The notes below the pieces were generated by a model. That model saw nothing but the letters and a program-made list of their open reading frames with translations, had not been told where the DNA came from and searched no databases. Below, one piece after another: positions 32,769 to 42,516 of a stretch of DNA of 53,952 bases (the first letter of the stretch is position 1; each line of letters begins with the position of its first letter). Origin of the DNA: Candidatus Hodarchaeota archaeon. GTDB lineage: Archaea; Asgardarchaeota; Heimdallarchaeia; Hodarchaeales; Hodarchaeaceae. The DNA lies in the NCBI GenBank assembly GCA_016839815.1, contig JAEOTM010000183.1:1-53952 (forward strand), read 5' to 3'. The position numbers and the translations under genes were made by a program.

Positions 32769-35522
32769 TCAAAAGAACCATTCGAAAAAGAACCAATACG
32801 CAAAAATTAGAACCCAGAAATAATAAAGAACAATCAATGCATTAAGTAAAACCTTTAAATAGGTTGGAAATAAGAGTTCTTCTTCTTGCATGAATTTTGG
32901 AAATAATCTTCTTCTTTTTTTCTTCTTCTTATAAATCCTCATTGGCCTTGCCGAGATTGTGGCAATGACTTCTTTGTGACTTGAGCGATATGCAGGTATA
33001 AATGTACTAACGAATGTGAAACCTAAGGACACTAGTAACCAAGTAATTATGTTAACAAGGGGGAGATGCAAAGTAATGGGTATACTGAATGAAATATACC
33101 ACAAAAGCAACCCTGCTCCCAGTATACCATCAAATAACCCGAAAATTATTGCTGAAACTCCGAGTGCGAATGATTCTGCAAGAAAAACAGTAAAAACACC
33201 CCTTTTCGTTAAACCCATACTTCGCATAATCCCCATCTCTCTTTCCATCTGCAAAGTAGATAAAAGAATGCCCACAAATTGCGAAATTCCAGCTAAGATG
33301 AATGACTCCATGAAAAGCACTTGGAAGAGATTTGCTTGAAACTGTAAGCTATTAGTAATGATATTCCGATAAAGATCAATACTAACAACATTGTCACGAT
33401 CGAGAAAAACAAATGAATCTGTTATATTATTTCGAGCTCTTACAACATTTTGGTCTTCATAGATATCACAAATAAAGATTTTAGCTAATGAAGAATTAAA
33501 CAGGGTTCGAAACTTATCGGAGGCTATATATAAATATCTCCCGTTTCCCAAAAATGCATTTCCTTTTATCACAGCTGCTAGAGTAACATTTATTGTACTG
33601 TTTGCTGAATATTTTAACGGTACTTCCTGACCCAGTGGGACATTGAGCGAATTATAAAGAAGATCAGAGATCAACACATTTGTCTGGTTTGTGGAATTTT
33701 CTGCAAGAATTTCATGAGAATCATTATCGAGAACCGAATCAAATACAATCTCCCCGAAGTGTTTATATTGTGATGGTTCCACACCATAAACATAACTATT
33801 TAAGTTTCCTATTTCAGTTCGGGTCTCTTGCAAAAATCCTGACTGCCTAACCATTTCTATAGAATCGAGCTGTTCCGTAAAATTCACTGGTAAAAGGTTA
33901 TTATCACTAGTTTCAATTACGATATCAATAGTTGTTCCCCATTGACCTTCATAATATTGAGGAACACTGGCAATTACTGCAGTGGATACAATACCTACAA
34001 AGATTACAAATGTTAATGCAACAGTGGATGTCATTATCGTAAAGAGTGATCTTTGGAACTCCTTAGCGATGTTCCGCATGGATATCGTTCTAGAAACTTT
34101 ATCAAACATAACAAAGAATCTTTCCCCTATCCTTGGCATAAATATTAATAGCCCCGCCTCTATAAGCAAAGTACCAAGAAACAAGAATATGATCACAAAA
34201 AAGTGACTGGAAAATAACGAGAATTTTAGAAATCTGGCTGGACCTACAAAATAAGAGAGAAGAAATCCTGAAACGGTCAATAATGCTCCAGTATAGACAA
34301 TATACTTCCAATAGTCCTTCATAAGACTGTAGCTATGTGTACTCATCCTTGAATGGATGTTTTGTACAACAGGGACTTTTATACTTAAATATGTGGGATA
34401 TAATCCTGAAAGGAGGGCAACAGTAATCCCTGAAATGAAAATAATTGCTAATGAGGAGGGTTTTGCAATTATTACTTGGAAATCTAAACTTGTGTAGAAT
34501 TGATCGAGGATCCCCACAAGGATGTTCGAAACCGCAATTCCTGATAAAATCCCAAAAATGCTACCTATTACTGAATAAATTAATACTTCGTAGAAGATTA
34601 GGGTGAGTAACTGAGTAGATTTCAATCCCATTGTTCTAAATATTCCATATTCCTTTTGTCGTTCCCTAACGACAATAGCGAGCATATTGGTGGTGAATAA
34701 AAACTCCACTAATAACGAGGAAAGGACTACAAGGTTCATTGCGACAGAATAGGCGCTAATTCCGAGCGCTTGTAGTTCAGAAATGTCTTTTTCTGCAAAA
34801 ACAGAATAGTTTGGTCCAAATTTATCTTTGATAAAATCAGCAGTACTTCGAATTTCTAGAAGATTTTTTACCATCACATCAATTTTGCTTTTTAACGAAT
34901 CAGTCAACTTTGACTCATTAAAAAGAGTTATTATTGTATCTATATCAATCAAAATGACCGCTGACGTTTCACGATTACCAAAGAATGGCGGTACGGTGAA
35001 AATTCCTCCAACTGTAAGATCTATTCCTTTAAAACCGAGCTCAGGTTTTTCATCCAGCTCTAATTTGGATTCCAACCCAATTGCTAATGTTTTTGCTATT
35101 GATTGAGAAATAAGAATAGTCTTATTCTTAGCACTTCTAAACCCTCTGGTTACATTGAGTGTAGGAATATCAGGATGCGTTTTGGAATTAATTCCATAAA
35201 TAAGAACATCTACAGGACTACCAGTTCGATTTGTTATAAAATCACTAGAAATATAATAAACCGCAGAAGCCTTTCTAACTCCAATGGTACTGGAGAGATT
35301 GTCAGCTAGAGTTAAGAGCTCAGGTAAATCCATCCACTTTCTTGGATGAACTGTGATATCAGTGTAATTTTGATTTCTATTATCAAAGAGGAAATCAGTA
35401 TAAATTGTGTCAACAGTGACAATGACAGCTGTTTCTAGAGCCAGAGTCATAGTGATTCCAAGTATCAGAAGGAAAGACCTTTGTTTTGACCTGAAAATAT
35501 TTCGATAGGCGAGCTTAAGCAT
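32769..35522 (-). CDS. FtsX/MacB-like ABC permease with two FtsX domains
   Basis: The 917-residue membrane protein begins LKLAYRNIFRSKQRSFLLIL, the typical start of FtsX-type permeases. It has a first extracellular domain (about 40-250), the first FtsX domain (EYGIFRTMGLKSTQLLTLIF), a mid-protein helix group, a second extracellular domain (about 510-690), and a second FtsX domain (EMGIMRSMGLTKRGVFTVFL). The basic KKKKKRRR segment and an extra C-terminal helix follow. Members export lipoproteins or peptides or transmit force to cell-wall enzymes with a separate ATPase. No LolD/MacB-type ATPase gene is adjacent, so the partner must be encoded elsewhere. Confidence 0.88.
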   Translation of the reverse strand: MLKLAYRNIFRSKQRSFLLILGITMTLALETAVIVTVDTIYTDFLFDNRNQNYTDITVHPRKWMDLPELLTLADNLSSTIGVRKASAVYYISSDFITNRTGSPVDVLIYGINSKTHPDIPTLNVTRGFRSAKNKTILISQSIAKTLAIGLESKLELDEKPELGFKGIDLTVGGIFTVPPFFGNRETSAVILIDIDTIITLFNESKLTDSLKSKIDVMVKNLLEIRSTADFIKDKFGPNYSVFAEKDISELQALGISAYSVAMNLVVLSSLLVEFLFTTNMLAIVVRERQKEYGIFRTMGLKSTQLLTLIFYEVLIYSVIGSIFGILSGIAVSNILVGILDQFYTSLDFQVIIAKPSSLAIIFISGITVALLSGLYPTYLSIKVPVVQNIHSRMSTHSYSLMKDYWKYIVYTGALLTVSGFLLSYFVGPARFLKFSLFSSHFFVIIFLFLGTLLIEAGLLIFMPRIGERFFVMFDKVSRTISMRNIAKEFQRSLFTIMTSTVALTFVIFVGIVSTAVIASVPQYYEGQWGTTIDIVIETSDNNLLPVNFTEQLDSIEMVRQSGFLQETRTEIGNLNSYVYGVEPSQYKHFGEIVFDSVLDNDSHEILAENSTNQTNVLISDLLYNSLNVPLGQEVPLKYSANSTINVTLAAVIKGNAFLGNGRYLYIASDKFRTLFNSSLAKIFICDIYEDQNVVRARNNITDSFVFLDRDNVVSIDLYRNIITNSLQFQANLFQVLFMESFILAGISQFVGILLSTLQMEREMGIMRSMGLTKRGVFTVFLAESFALGVSAIIFGLFDGILGAGLLLWYISFSIPITLHLPLVNIITWLLVSLGFTFVSTFIPAYRSSHKEVIATISARPMRIYKKKKKRRRLFPKFMQEEELLFPTYLKVLLNALIVLYYFWVLIFAYWFFFEWFF

Positions 35523-35752
35523 TTATCTCACTGCAGAGGTGCGTGTTCTCTATAGAGAAAGTTTAGAAATTCTATATTAAGAGTGAATCGTTCAGTGCAT
35601 TGAATTTTCACTCATATGGTAAGAATCCTGATAACAAACCATAAGAAAAAGACTCAAAGCATTAGGTACAAAACCTACTAATAAAGAGAATAATTAGTAG
35701 ATTTGAATTTACAATCGTTTTTCCTTAGAAATAACTAAAGGTCGATCTTCCA

Positions 35753-37063
35753 GTGGATGTTCTAACAGGGTATGTATTAACGGGAATTTTCTTTATCATT
35801 TTAGTCATAATAGCTTCTGAGAAGATAGATAAGGTATCTATCACTTTAGTTGGGGTGGTTATTACTATTTTGATAGCTATTTATGCGGATTTAATTCAAG
35901 AAATCCATATTGTATACCAATGGTTTGATATTGAACTTATTATGACTATCATTGGTGTTACGATAATCATGGAAATGTTAAAATCTTCTGGATTGCTAGA
36001 AGTATTTATACTTTACATATTGCGAAGTATTCGTGGTTCCTTTTATGTACTAACCATGATTCTGTCTTTATCTGTAGTAATACTAAGTATGATGATTACG
36101 AATGTGTTAGCACTAATTATTGTCTCATCAATAACAATTTTGATAGCAACTATTGCTGAATTTGACCCAAAACCTATATTATTTCTCGAACTAGTATATT
36201 CGAATCTTGCTGGTATGTTAACACCAATTGCTTCCTATACAGCCGCATATGTATCTCTAGAACAGAATTGGTCTTATCTTGATTTCCTTGTTCTTAGTCT
36301 ACCTTTTGTCGGTATAATGGTGTTAATCACCATACCAATAACGTATATCATGTTTAAAGACTCGTTCCTTGCCATGAAAGAAAAAGAAATGACTTTCGGG
36401 GTTGAGCTTCAGCGTCTGTTACATACAATTGACCCATGGAGTTTTGTAGATTCACGTAAGGATTTCTATAAAGCTTCAATTATTTTTATATTTGTTACAA
36501 TATTTTTAGCTATAGGTACTTCAGTAGGATTTAGAGTAGACATTATTTGCATAGGCGGAGGGGTATTTGTCTTAATTTTTTTTTCCGATCATGTAGATTC
36601 CTTTATAAGAGCAATAGACTGGCCAATGTTGTTCTTCTTGACAGGAATTTTCATAATGTCGGGTCTAATTCAAAAAACAGAACTTCCACGCCTCTTAGAA
36701 GAACCAACCTTGAGGCTAATTCAAATTTCCCCTGAAATAGGTATTGTGACCTTTTCAGGAATTCTTGGAGCGCTAACAAGTATAATTGAAAATATTCCAC
36801 TTATTTTTCTTTTACGACCCTTAATAGACCTATTAAGTACAAATACTGATCCTCGGATTGTATGGTGGGCAATTCTTGCAGTAGTAAATATTACAGACTC
36901 TGTTATTTTAATCAGTAGCGTGAAAGGAATTTACATCATGGAAATGAGTCATAGAGAAGGAGTTCCAATCACTTTCATGGAGTACATTCGATATGGAGTC
37001 ACGATTACAGGAATTCATCTTGGAGCAATGGCACTCTATATTTTTGTCTTATTTCTCCTCTAA
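35753..37063 (+). CDS. Ion transporter of the ArsB/NhaD/CitM superfamily
   Basis: The 436-residue protein has about 11 helices with the IT-superfamily layout in two halves. TNVLALIIVSSITILIATIA and the second-half NIPLIFLLRPLIDLL are the hairpin segments that coordinate ions or anions in this family. SGLLEVFILYILRSIRG and SGLIQKTELPRLL are the paired loops. Substrates include arsenite, sodium, citrate or sulfate; the actual one cannot be told. The start codon is GTG 35753. It is followed after 59 bp by the large helical-repeat gene in the same direction. Confidence 0.82.
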   Translation: MDVLTGYVLTGIFFIILVIIASEKIDKVSITLVGVVITILIAIYADLIQEIHIVYQWFDIELIMTIIGVTIIMEMLKSSGLLEVFILYILRSIRGSFYVLTMILSLSVVILSMMITNVLALIIVSSITILIATIAEFDPKPILFLELVYSNLAGMLTPIASYTAAYVSLEQNWSYLDFLVLSLPFVGIMVLITIPITYIMFKDSFLAMKEKEMTFGVELQRLLHTIDPWSFVDSRKDFYKASIIFIFVTIFLAIGTSVGFRVDIICIGGGVFVLIFFSDHVDSFIRAIDWPMLFFLTGIFIMSGLIQKTELPRLLEEPTLRLIQISPEIGIVTFSGILGALTSIIENIPLIFLLRPLIDLLSTNTDPRIVWWAILAVVNITDSVILISSVKGIYIMEMSHREGVPITFMEYIRYGVTITGIHLGAMALYIFVLFLL

Positions 37064-37122
37064 GTGTTGAGCTACATTTATCAAATCTATTCAGTTTTGA
37101 GGAGGATTAGTGTTGGTTCATA

Positions 37123-40100
37123 ATGTCTGAAGTTCAAAAGGAGTTAGAAAAAGCCCAAGCCTTTGAAACAGCAGGAAATTTCGAAAAAGCAGCAAAAATA
37201 TATTTCCAATTAGCCAAGAGTATTCCAGATGGTCAAAGAAGTCTAAAACTTTATAATAAGGCATTTTTTACTTCACAGAAGACTGGAAAAAATTCCCTGA
37301 TGTTTGATTACGCTCATCAATACTACCACCAATTATTAAGAGAGGAAGATGAGAAATCAATCAAAGAATTTCTTCCGACATTTTTAGATCTGTCTGGACG
37401 GATGAGGAGTACAATTGGGGATCTTAAACTAGAGGGAAAGTTGAAAGTCTTAATTTGGTCACTAGAACTATATAAACTTGCTAATAACACCACTGTTGCC
37501 TATGAAATTAGTCAAGAAATAGGAGATGCCTATTTTGATCATGGTAAACAATTATTAGCTCCTGGACATCTTCTAGGTAAAGAAGATAAATACAACAAAG
37601 GTGTTGAATTATTTAATAAAGCAATCGATAGCTACCAATCGATTTTACTTGATAAAACGGTTATGGAAAAGATCCTTGAAGTCAAACTTGAAAAAGTTAC
37701 TCGATATATTGATATCAATCGACCCGCTGAAGCGATGGAAGATACCGCCAATTTAATGCAGTTCTATAAAGCTCAAGAAGCTAGCATACTTCCTTATACT
37801 CAAAAAGAACTTTCTCTGAGGATTGCACAAGTATTGGCAATGAAAGCTCTAGAAAAAGCACAGAAAGAAATAGATATCGCTCGTGTACTACAGAAAACAG
37901 CAAGTGCAGGTTTTATTGAGGCGGATGCTGCAGCGAGAGTAGCACCGTTTTTATGGTCCCTTGCTCAGCTTTATAATACTACTCATCATCTAGAAGACTT
38001 TAAAACTACCCTCGCAGAGGCTTTCGAGGCCGCCATCAACTATGATGATAAAAATATATCAGGAGAAATATTCGAATTTTTATTTGATCAAGGCCAAACC
38101 CACTGTGAGAATACTCTGAATTCACGTATGCTATTAGTTAAAAAGGGTTCGATCGAATTTCAGAATAACAAAGGGATTAGCTATCTTATTCAAAGAATTA
38201 ATTTAGCCAAATCAGTAGATGACGATATTATAAATCAAACGGTTGAGTATCTATTTAATTATGCCCAATTAATGTTTGATAAGAAACTCAGAATTCGTTC
38301 ACTTCCATATTTTGAATATTGCGCACGAACTTGGTGGGATTTATATCAAGAATCAGGGAGAGCAAGAGAAATTACTACTTTTCTTCAAAGTAACTTTGGT
38401 GTCATGTTAAGCGAAGGAAAACTAGATGATGCAGCCACTCAATTGATAGCAATTGTTGATCTATTCACATACTTTGGAGATATAGCAATGGCTGGTGATA
38501 CAGCTTTTTCATTTGCTCAAACTCTTGGTCAAGAAAAGAAAACGAAATATGAATATGAATTCCTAGAAAGGGGATATTCGAATTTTCACAAGATTGATGC
38601 AAAAGAGAAACTTCAATCACTCCTCGAGTATCTCACTACCCGTTCAGACCCCTTCTTTTCACAGTATGACAGTACTCATGAGTTCCTTCTGAAATTTCTA
38701 ACACTAAGTAGTAAATGCGGAGCTGCTATTTCAACGGAGAAGCATGGAGAAGTATTAGCAGCCACCACTTATAAAGCTATTAATTCGGATTTAATTGATC
38801 TTGCTACAGTATATGCTGAACAGGCATTTGAGATTTACTCTTCTTACAACAAAGAATTAGCAGCGGATTTCTATTTTAAAATTGGAACGAATTTATTAGA
38901 GAAAAATCCAGAACTGGCAATTGAGATGATCTCTAAGTCAACCCAATTAGCAGCAGATGAAACCGAACTTGATCAAATTGTACTACGAAATCTCCAGTAT
39001 CTGATAGATCAAACGTTTTCATCTCCAATTCTAGCAAAAAAATTGTTTATCGCAAACCAACTGGAAAAAATTTCTTCTTTAGTTCACAAAAAAGCTGTAT
39101 TCAATACTTTCATCTTCCCATTTGTCCATAACCTCGCAGAAAAGGTGAATGAACCAGGTTACTTATCTGAAATTAATAATTACCTCATGAAAGACTTTAC
39201 CATACATTATGCAGAAAGTAAAACCCATCCCCATTTAGAAGAGGTAGTAGAGTGGACTAATAACTTTATTTTAGGTCTGGATAAACAAATCAATATTATT
39301 GATATGATTCTCTTAAGTTTAGACTTCCACGAAAAGATAAATAAGCCTGATCAATTTATCTCGTTTATTTGGCCCGTGATGGAAAAGCTTTCTTCGGAAA
39401 AAGAAGACTATCAACAAGCGATTACTATTTATGGACAGACGTTTGCATTTTTAAAACGACTTGATGCCGAAAATGATGAATTTACTGATAAAGTTGTTTC
39501 TTTACTCGATCGTGATCAGAAGTCACGTATCCATGATGAACAGTTTGATGAGGCATGGGCTATCCTACAAGCTCTTTTTCAAATACTCACCGACTCAGAT
39601 ATGAAAACTCAAGCAGTTCGTCTTTACAAGGATAATGCTATACTATTTTCACCACTTCGTTTAGACCTTGCTCTAACCATGTGGACACAAGCCGGTGATG
39701 AAGCGAAATACCTGGAAGAATATCATGAAACTATTAAGCGTCTAAGTACAGATATTATCGAACACGGATTAAATTCCTATAAGGAACAACAGAACCAACC
39801 AGCAGTAATTCAGCTTTATAATTTACTAATTGAATTAAATTCAGCAATATCATATACCACAGGGGTGACGGAACATAATCTTGAAAGAGCTAGATTCCTC
39901 TTAATGAATGGTGATTTCCCCACACTCCTTGAATGGGGTGGTAAGAGCTTGGATATAGCACTTGAGAATCAGAATGAAGACCTACTCTATGAGATAACAA
40001 ACATGTTTTATTCTGCAGGAAGAAGTCTTCTTGAGGAGAATCCAGAAATCGCCATTGCTTTAATTAATTCTGCATCAGATAAATTAAAAGCATTTGGGGT

Positions 40101-40593
40101 AAAAGGAACTGATCGATATATAACTAAAATTGCAGAAATATATGAAGAACTGTATAAATCTCCCGTTGGCAATCAATTAGCAATATCAGAAAGAGAAAAT
40201 TTGATAGTTCACTTTAAAGAGAATAATCAACCGCAAGAAGAAGCTAAGTTCCTTTTGACATCAGCAAAAATTGCATTTACTGAAGGGAATTTCAATGACG
40301 CAATTGATCAAATTTACAAATCAACTAAGATGTTTCAAGAACTTGAAGACAAGGAAGGTCTATCAGAGATCGTTACTTTTTGTTTAAAAACCGCATCAAG
40401 ATTCCCAGTGGGATCTCCTGAATACAATTCATTATCACAGCATGCAGCGACAATTCAGGAAGGAGGAATCGCGCTTTCTGATGAACAAAGTCAAGAAGCT
40501 TTTGGAGATTTATATGATGGACTTCTTGATGATATGGAGTCATTATTCGATCCGAAGGAAAAAAGAAAACGGATGAAGCAAAAGAAGCAATAA
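37123..40593 (+). CDS. Very large helical-repeat (TPR-like) solenoid protein
   Basis: The 1156-residue protein appears wholly alpha-helical and has no signal or membrane segment. Its start, ELEKAQAFETAGNFEKAAKI, is a clear TPR unit, and similar helix pairs recur, such as ALINSASDKLKAFGVKGTDR and LTSAKIAFTEGNFNDAIDQI near the C-terminus. The end is very basic (KRKRMKQKKQ). Two to three dozen helix pairs would form a long superhelix. Such solenoids scaffold complexes; in eukaryotes they include vesicle-coat and SNAP proteins, but I cannot claim homology. Ribosome site GGAGG lies 19 nt before ATG 37123, unusually far. It lies 59 bp downstream of the ion transporter. Confidence 0.75.
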   Translation: MSEVQKELEKAQAFETAGNFEKAAKIYFQLAKSIPDGQRSLKLYNKAFFTSQKTGKNSLMFDYAHQYYHQLLREEDEKSIKEFLPTFLDLSGRMRSTIGDLKLEGKLKVLIWSLELYKLANNTTVAYEISQEIGDAYFDHGKQLLAPGHLLGKEDKYNKGVELFNKAIDSYQSILLDKTVMEKILEVKLEKVTRYIDINRPAEAMEDTANLMQFYKAQEASILPYTQKELSLRIAQVLAMKALEKAQKEIDIARVLQKTASAGFIEADAAARVAPFLWSLAQLYNTTHHLEDFKTTLAEAFEAAINYDDKNISGEIFEFLFDQGQTHCENTLNSRMLLVKKGSIEFQNNKGISYLIQRINLAKSVDDDIINQTVEYLFNYAQLMFDKKLRIRSLPYFEYCARTWWDLYQESGRAREITTFLQSNFGVMLSEGKLDDAATQLIAIVDLFTYFGDIAMAGDTAFSFAQTLGQEKKTKYEYEFLERGYSNFHKIDAKEKLQSLLEYLTTRSDPFFSQYDSTHEFLLKFLTLSSKCGAAISTEKHGEVLAATTYKAINSDLIDLATVYAEQAFEIYSSYNKELAADFYFKIGTNLLEKNPELAIEMISKSTQLAADETELDQIVLRNLQYLIDQTFSSPILAKKLFIANQLEKISSLVHKKAVFNTFIFPFVHNLAEKVNEPGYLSEINNYLMKDFTIHYAESKTHPHLEEVVEWTNNFILGLDKQINIIDMILLSLDFHEKINKPDQFISFIWPVMEKLSSEKEDYQQAITIYGQTFAFLKRLDAENDEFTDKVVSLLDRDQKSRIHDEQFDEAWAILQALFQILTDSDMKTQAVRLYKDNAILFSPLRLDLALTMWTQAGDEAKYLEEYHETIKRLSTDIIEHGLNSYKEQQNQPAVIQLYNLLIELNSAISYTTGVTEHNLERARFLLMNGDFPTLLEWGGKSLDIALENQNEDLLYEITNMFYSAGRSLLEENPEIAIALINSASDKLKAFGVKGTDRYITKIAEIYEELYKSPVGNQLAISERENLIVHFKENNQPQEEAKFLLTSAKIAFTEGNFNDAIDQIYKSTKMFQELEDKEGLSEIVTFCLKTASRFPVGSPEYNSLSQHAATIQEGGIALSDEQSQEAFGDLYDGLLDDMESLFDPKEKRKRMKQKKQ

Positions 40594-40686
40594 TTTGTAT
40601 ATTTTGAAAATAGAGGGGGAGTCCTTAAAGGCAATTGATTTTTAAAACTATTATCTACAAAATCATCTTAGGAGAATAATGTACTT

Positions 40687-41253
40687 ATGTTAGACACGTT
40701 AATCCAGTCGAGAAGAGCGTATCGAGCACTTGAATATGTGCCTATTTCCCCAGAAGAAATAAAAAAGATTGCTAAACTTGTATCACTCAGTCCCAGCTGT
40801 ATGAATAACCAACCTTGGCGCTATATCTTTGTTTTAGATCCTGAAACTCTCCAAACACTTTTTACTTGTTTAAATCGTGGCAATGCATGGGCAAAGAATG
40901 CCTCAATGGTTGTAGCAGTGTTTTCTGAAACAAGCTTAGATTGTCAAATCTCTAATCGGGATCCCTATTTCTTATTTGATACTGGTATGGCAACTGCTTA
41001 TTTAATTCTATTACTAACTGAAATGGGTTTAGTAGCCCATCCAATTGCAGGATTTGACCTAGAAAAATCGAAAGAAGTCCTCAATATTCCAAAAGATTAT
41101 TCACTTATTACTTTAATAATAGTTGGGAAACATGCATCTGAATATCCTGATGAAATGAGTGAAAAACAAAAAGAAACTGAACCTAATAGACCTAAACGAA
41201 AATCAGTTGAGGAATTTACGTTTTTCAATCGTTATTCAGAGGAAAAATCGTAA
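40687..41253 (+). CDS. Nitroreductase-family FMN oxidoreductase
   Basis: The 188-residue protein has the family's FMN-binding start, QSRRAYRALEYVPIS, the loop LSPSCMNNQPWRYIFV and the C-terminal half with GMATAYLILLLTEMG and IVGKHASEYP. Members reduce nitro compounds, quinones or enones with NAD(P)H; the physiological substrate cannot be predicted. Soluble, cytoplasmic, probably dimeric. GGAG at 40671-40674, 12 nt upstream, supports ATG 40687. Confidence 0.88.
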   Translation: MLDTLIQSRRAYRALEYVPISPEEIKKIAKLVSLSPSCMNNQPWRYIFVLDPETLQTLFTCLNRGNAWAKNASMVVAVFSETSLDCQISNRDPYFLFDTGMATAYLILLLTEMGLVAHPIAGFDLEKSKEVLNIPKDYSLITLIIVGKHASEYPDEMSEKQKETEPNRPKRKSVEEFTFFNRYSEEKS

Positions 41254-41274
41254 CGTATACTCTATTTGAAATAC

Positions 41275-41850
41275 TTAAGCGGATATCAATAGGTCCTGCT
41301 CATCTTCATCATCTTCTCGTAAGGGATAAAAATAATGAATGGACGAATGATTCAACGTTAAGTCATGTTCTACAAATCCACACACTCTGAATCCTTGTTT
41401 TAAAAGAAAGGTATGAGCATTAACTAACTGTTCATCTGCAAAGCATCTAAGAATAGTATATTGAGTATTCTTCTTAGCAAACTTCTTAATATGTTCCATT
41501 AATTGCTTACCATACCCCATTCCCCGGTATTGCTTCCCAATGATCAGGGTCAATATGAATATACCACGACTGAAGAAATCGATTACTGCAAATCCAACGA
41601 CAAGTTCCTGAGATTCTGCCTGTTCCGTCTTCTCTTTTCCATCATCATCTTCATTAGATGAATTCTTTGTAATGCATACAGTAAACACTCTTCCCTTTTC
41701 AGGAACTTGTACAAAGAAATCTATTCGACCTTTTTCACTTTTGAGCACAGTGGGACCATATGCAGTATAAATATCTGATTCTAGTAATACCAGTTTCACT
41801 GATGGCCAATCTTCTCCTTGATAATTCCTAATCGTAATAGTATTGCTCAT
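41275..41850 (-). CDS. GNAT-family acetyltransferase
   Basis: From ATG 41850 (GGAG 6 nt upstream) the protein has 191 residues. RGMGYGKQLMEHIKKFAKK is the acetyl-CoA-binding motif A, and FILTLIIGKQYRG is the preceding strand. The N-terminal TITIRNYQGEDWPSVK is the usual family start. An unusual acidic insertion (NEDDDGKEKTEQAES) interrupts the middle. The acceptor substrate is unknown. The C-terminus is strongly acidic (REDDEDEQDLL). Confidence 0.82.
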   Translation of the reverse strand: MSNTITIRNYQGEDWPSVKLVLLESDIYTAYGPTVLKSEKGRIDFFVQVPEKGRVFTVCITKNSSNEDDDGKEKTEQAESQELVVGFAVIDFFSRGIFILTLIIGKQYRGMGYGKQLMEHIKKFAKKNTQYTILRCFADEQLVNAHTFLLKQGFRVCGFVEHDLTLNHSSIHYFYPLREDDEDEQDLLISA

Positions 41851-41979
41851 GTGATCTCCTGTTTTTATCATTGGGAGAGTAATATAAAATGATTCGCTGT
41901 AAAAATTATATTCAAAAAGAATTAGTGAAGGGTTTAGAAGAAGAAAAAGGGAGGGTTAGGAAGTGTTCATATCAAAAAT

Positions 41980-42381
41980 CTATATCTTATCCCAAGCTGC
42001 GTGTACCCGTTCACTAGTTTTCTTGATCACAGGGGCCATTCCTTCTTTAGAAGCTAGCTCTAATTCAGCAGCTATTTTCATGATTGATACATGCGCTACT
42101 TTAATTTCAGAGCCTTCTTCATAAACCACAAAGCTACAGGGGAATAAAGTACCAACATTCTTGTCTACATCTAAAGCAGCCTTTGCTAAGTCAGCTCCAC
42201 AAGCCATGATACTTGTATACCGAGGATAATCTTTTACACCAAGTTTAGTCTCAATTACCTTATCGATTGATTTTGTTAATAGGACTGTAAATCCTTCACC
42301 AGCTACTATAGATTCTACGTGCTCAACAATTTCATCAAAACTTTTAGACGCTGGCATTGTTTTTCTTAAGATTTCTACCAT
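41980..42381 (-). CDS. DUF302-family protein
   Basis: A 133-residue soluble protein with the DUF302 fold: the N-terminal FDEIVEHVESIVAGEGF is the helix that precedes the core strand, CGADLAKAALDVDKNVGTLF spans the middle, and VVYEEGSEIKVAHVSIMKI is the terminal strand pair. The family has no assigned biochemical function; members are often near redox or metal genes. It lies 130 bp upstream of the acetyltransferase on the same strand. Confidence 0.8.
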   Translation of the reverse strand: MVEILRKTMPASKSFDEIVEHVESIVAGEGFTVLLTKSIDKVIETKLGVKDYPRYTSIMACGADLAKAALDVDKNVGTLFPCSFVVYEEGSEIKVAHVSIMKIAAELELASKEGMAPVIKKTSERVHAAWDKI

Positions 42382-42516
42382 GAAAATTCACCAATAAGTG
42401 AGATTTATTGGGGCTTTTAATATTTTATTCTGCTATAAACGTTTATTTTGAACTAAGTTAATGATTGAGTGTTAAACTCAAGGATGTAGTATCTACTTGA
42501 TGAACAGTTTTTCAGA

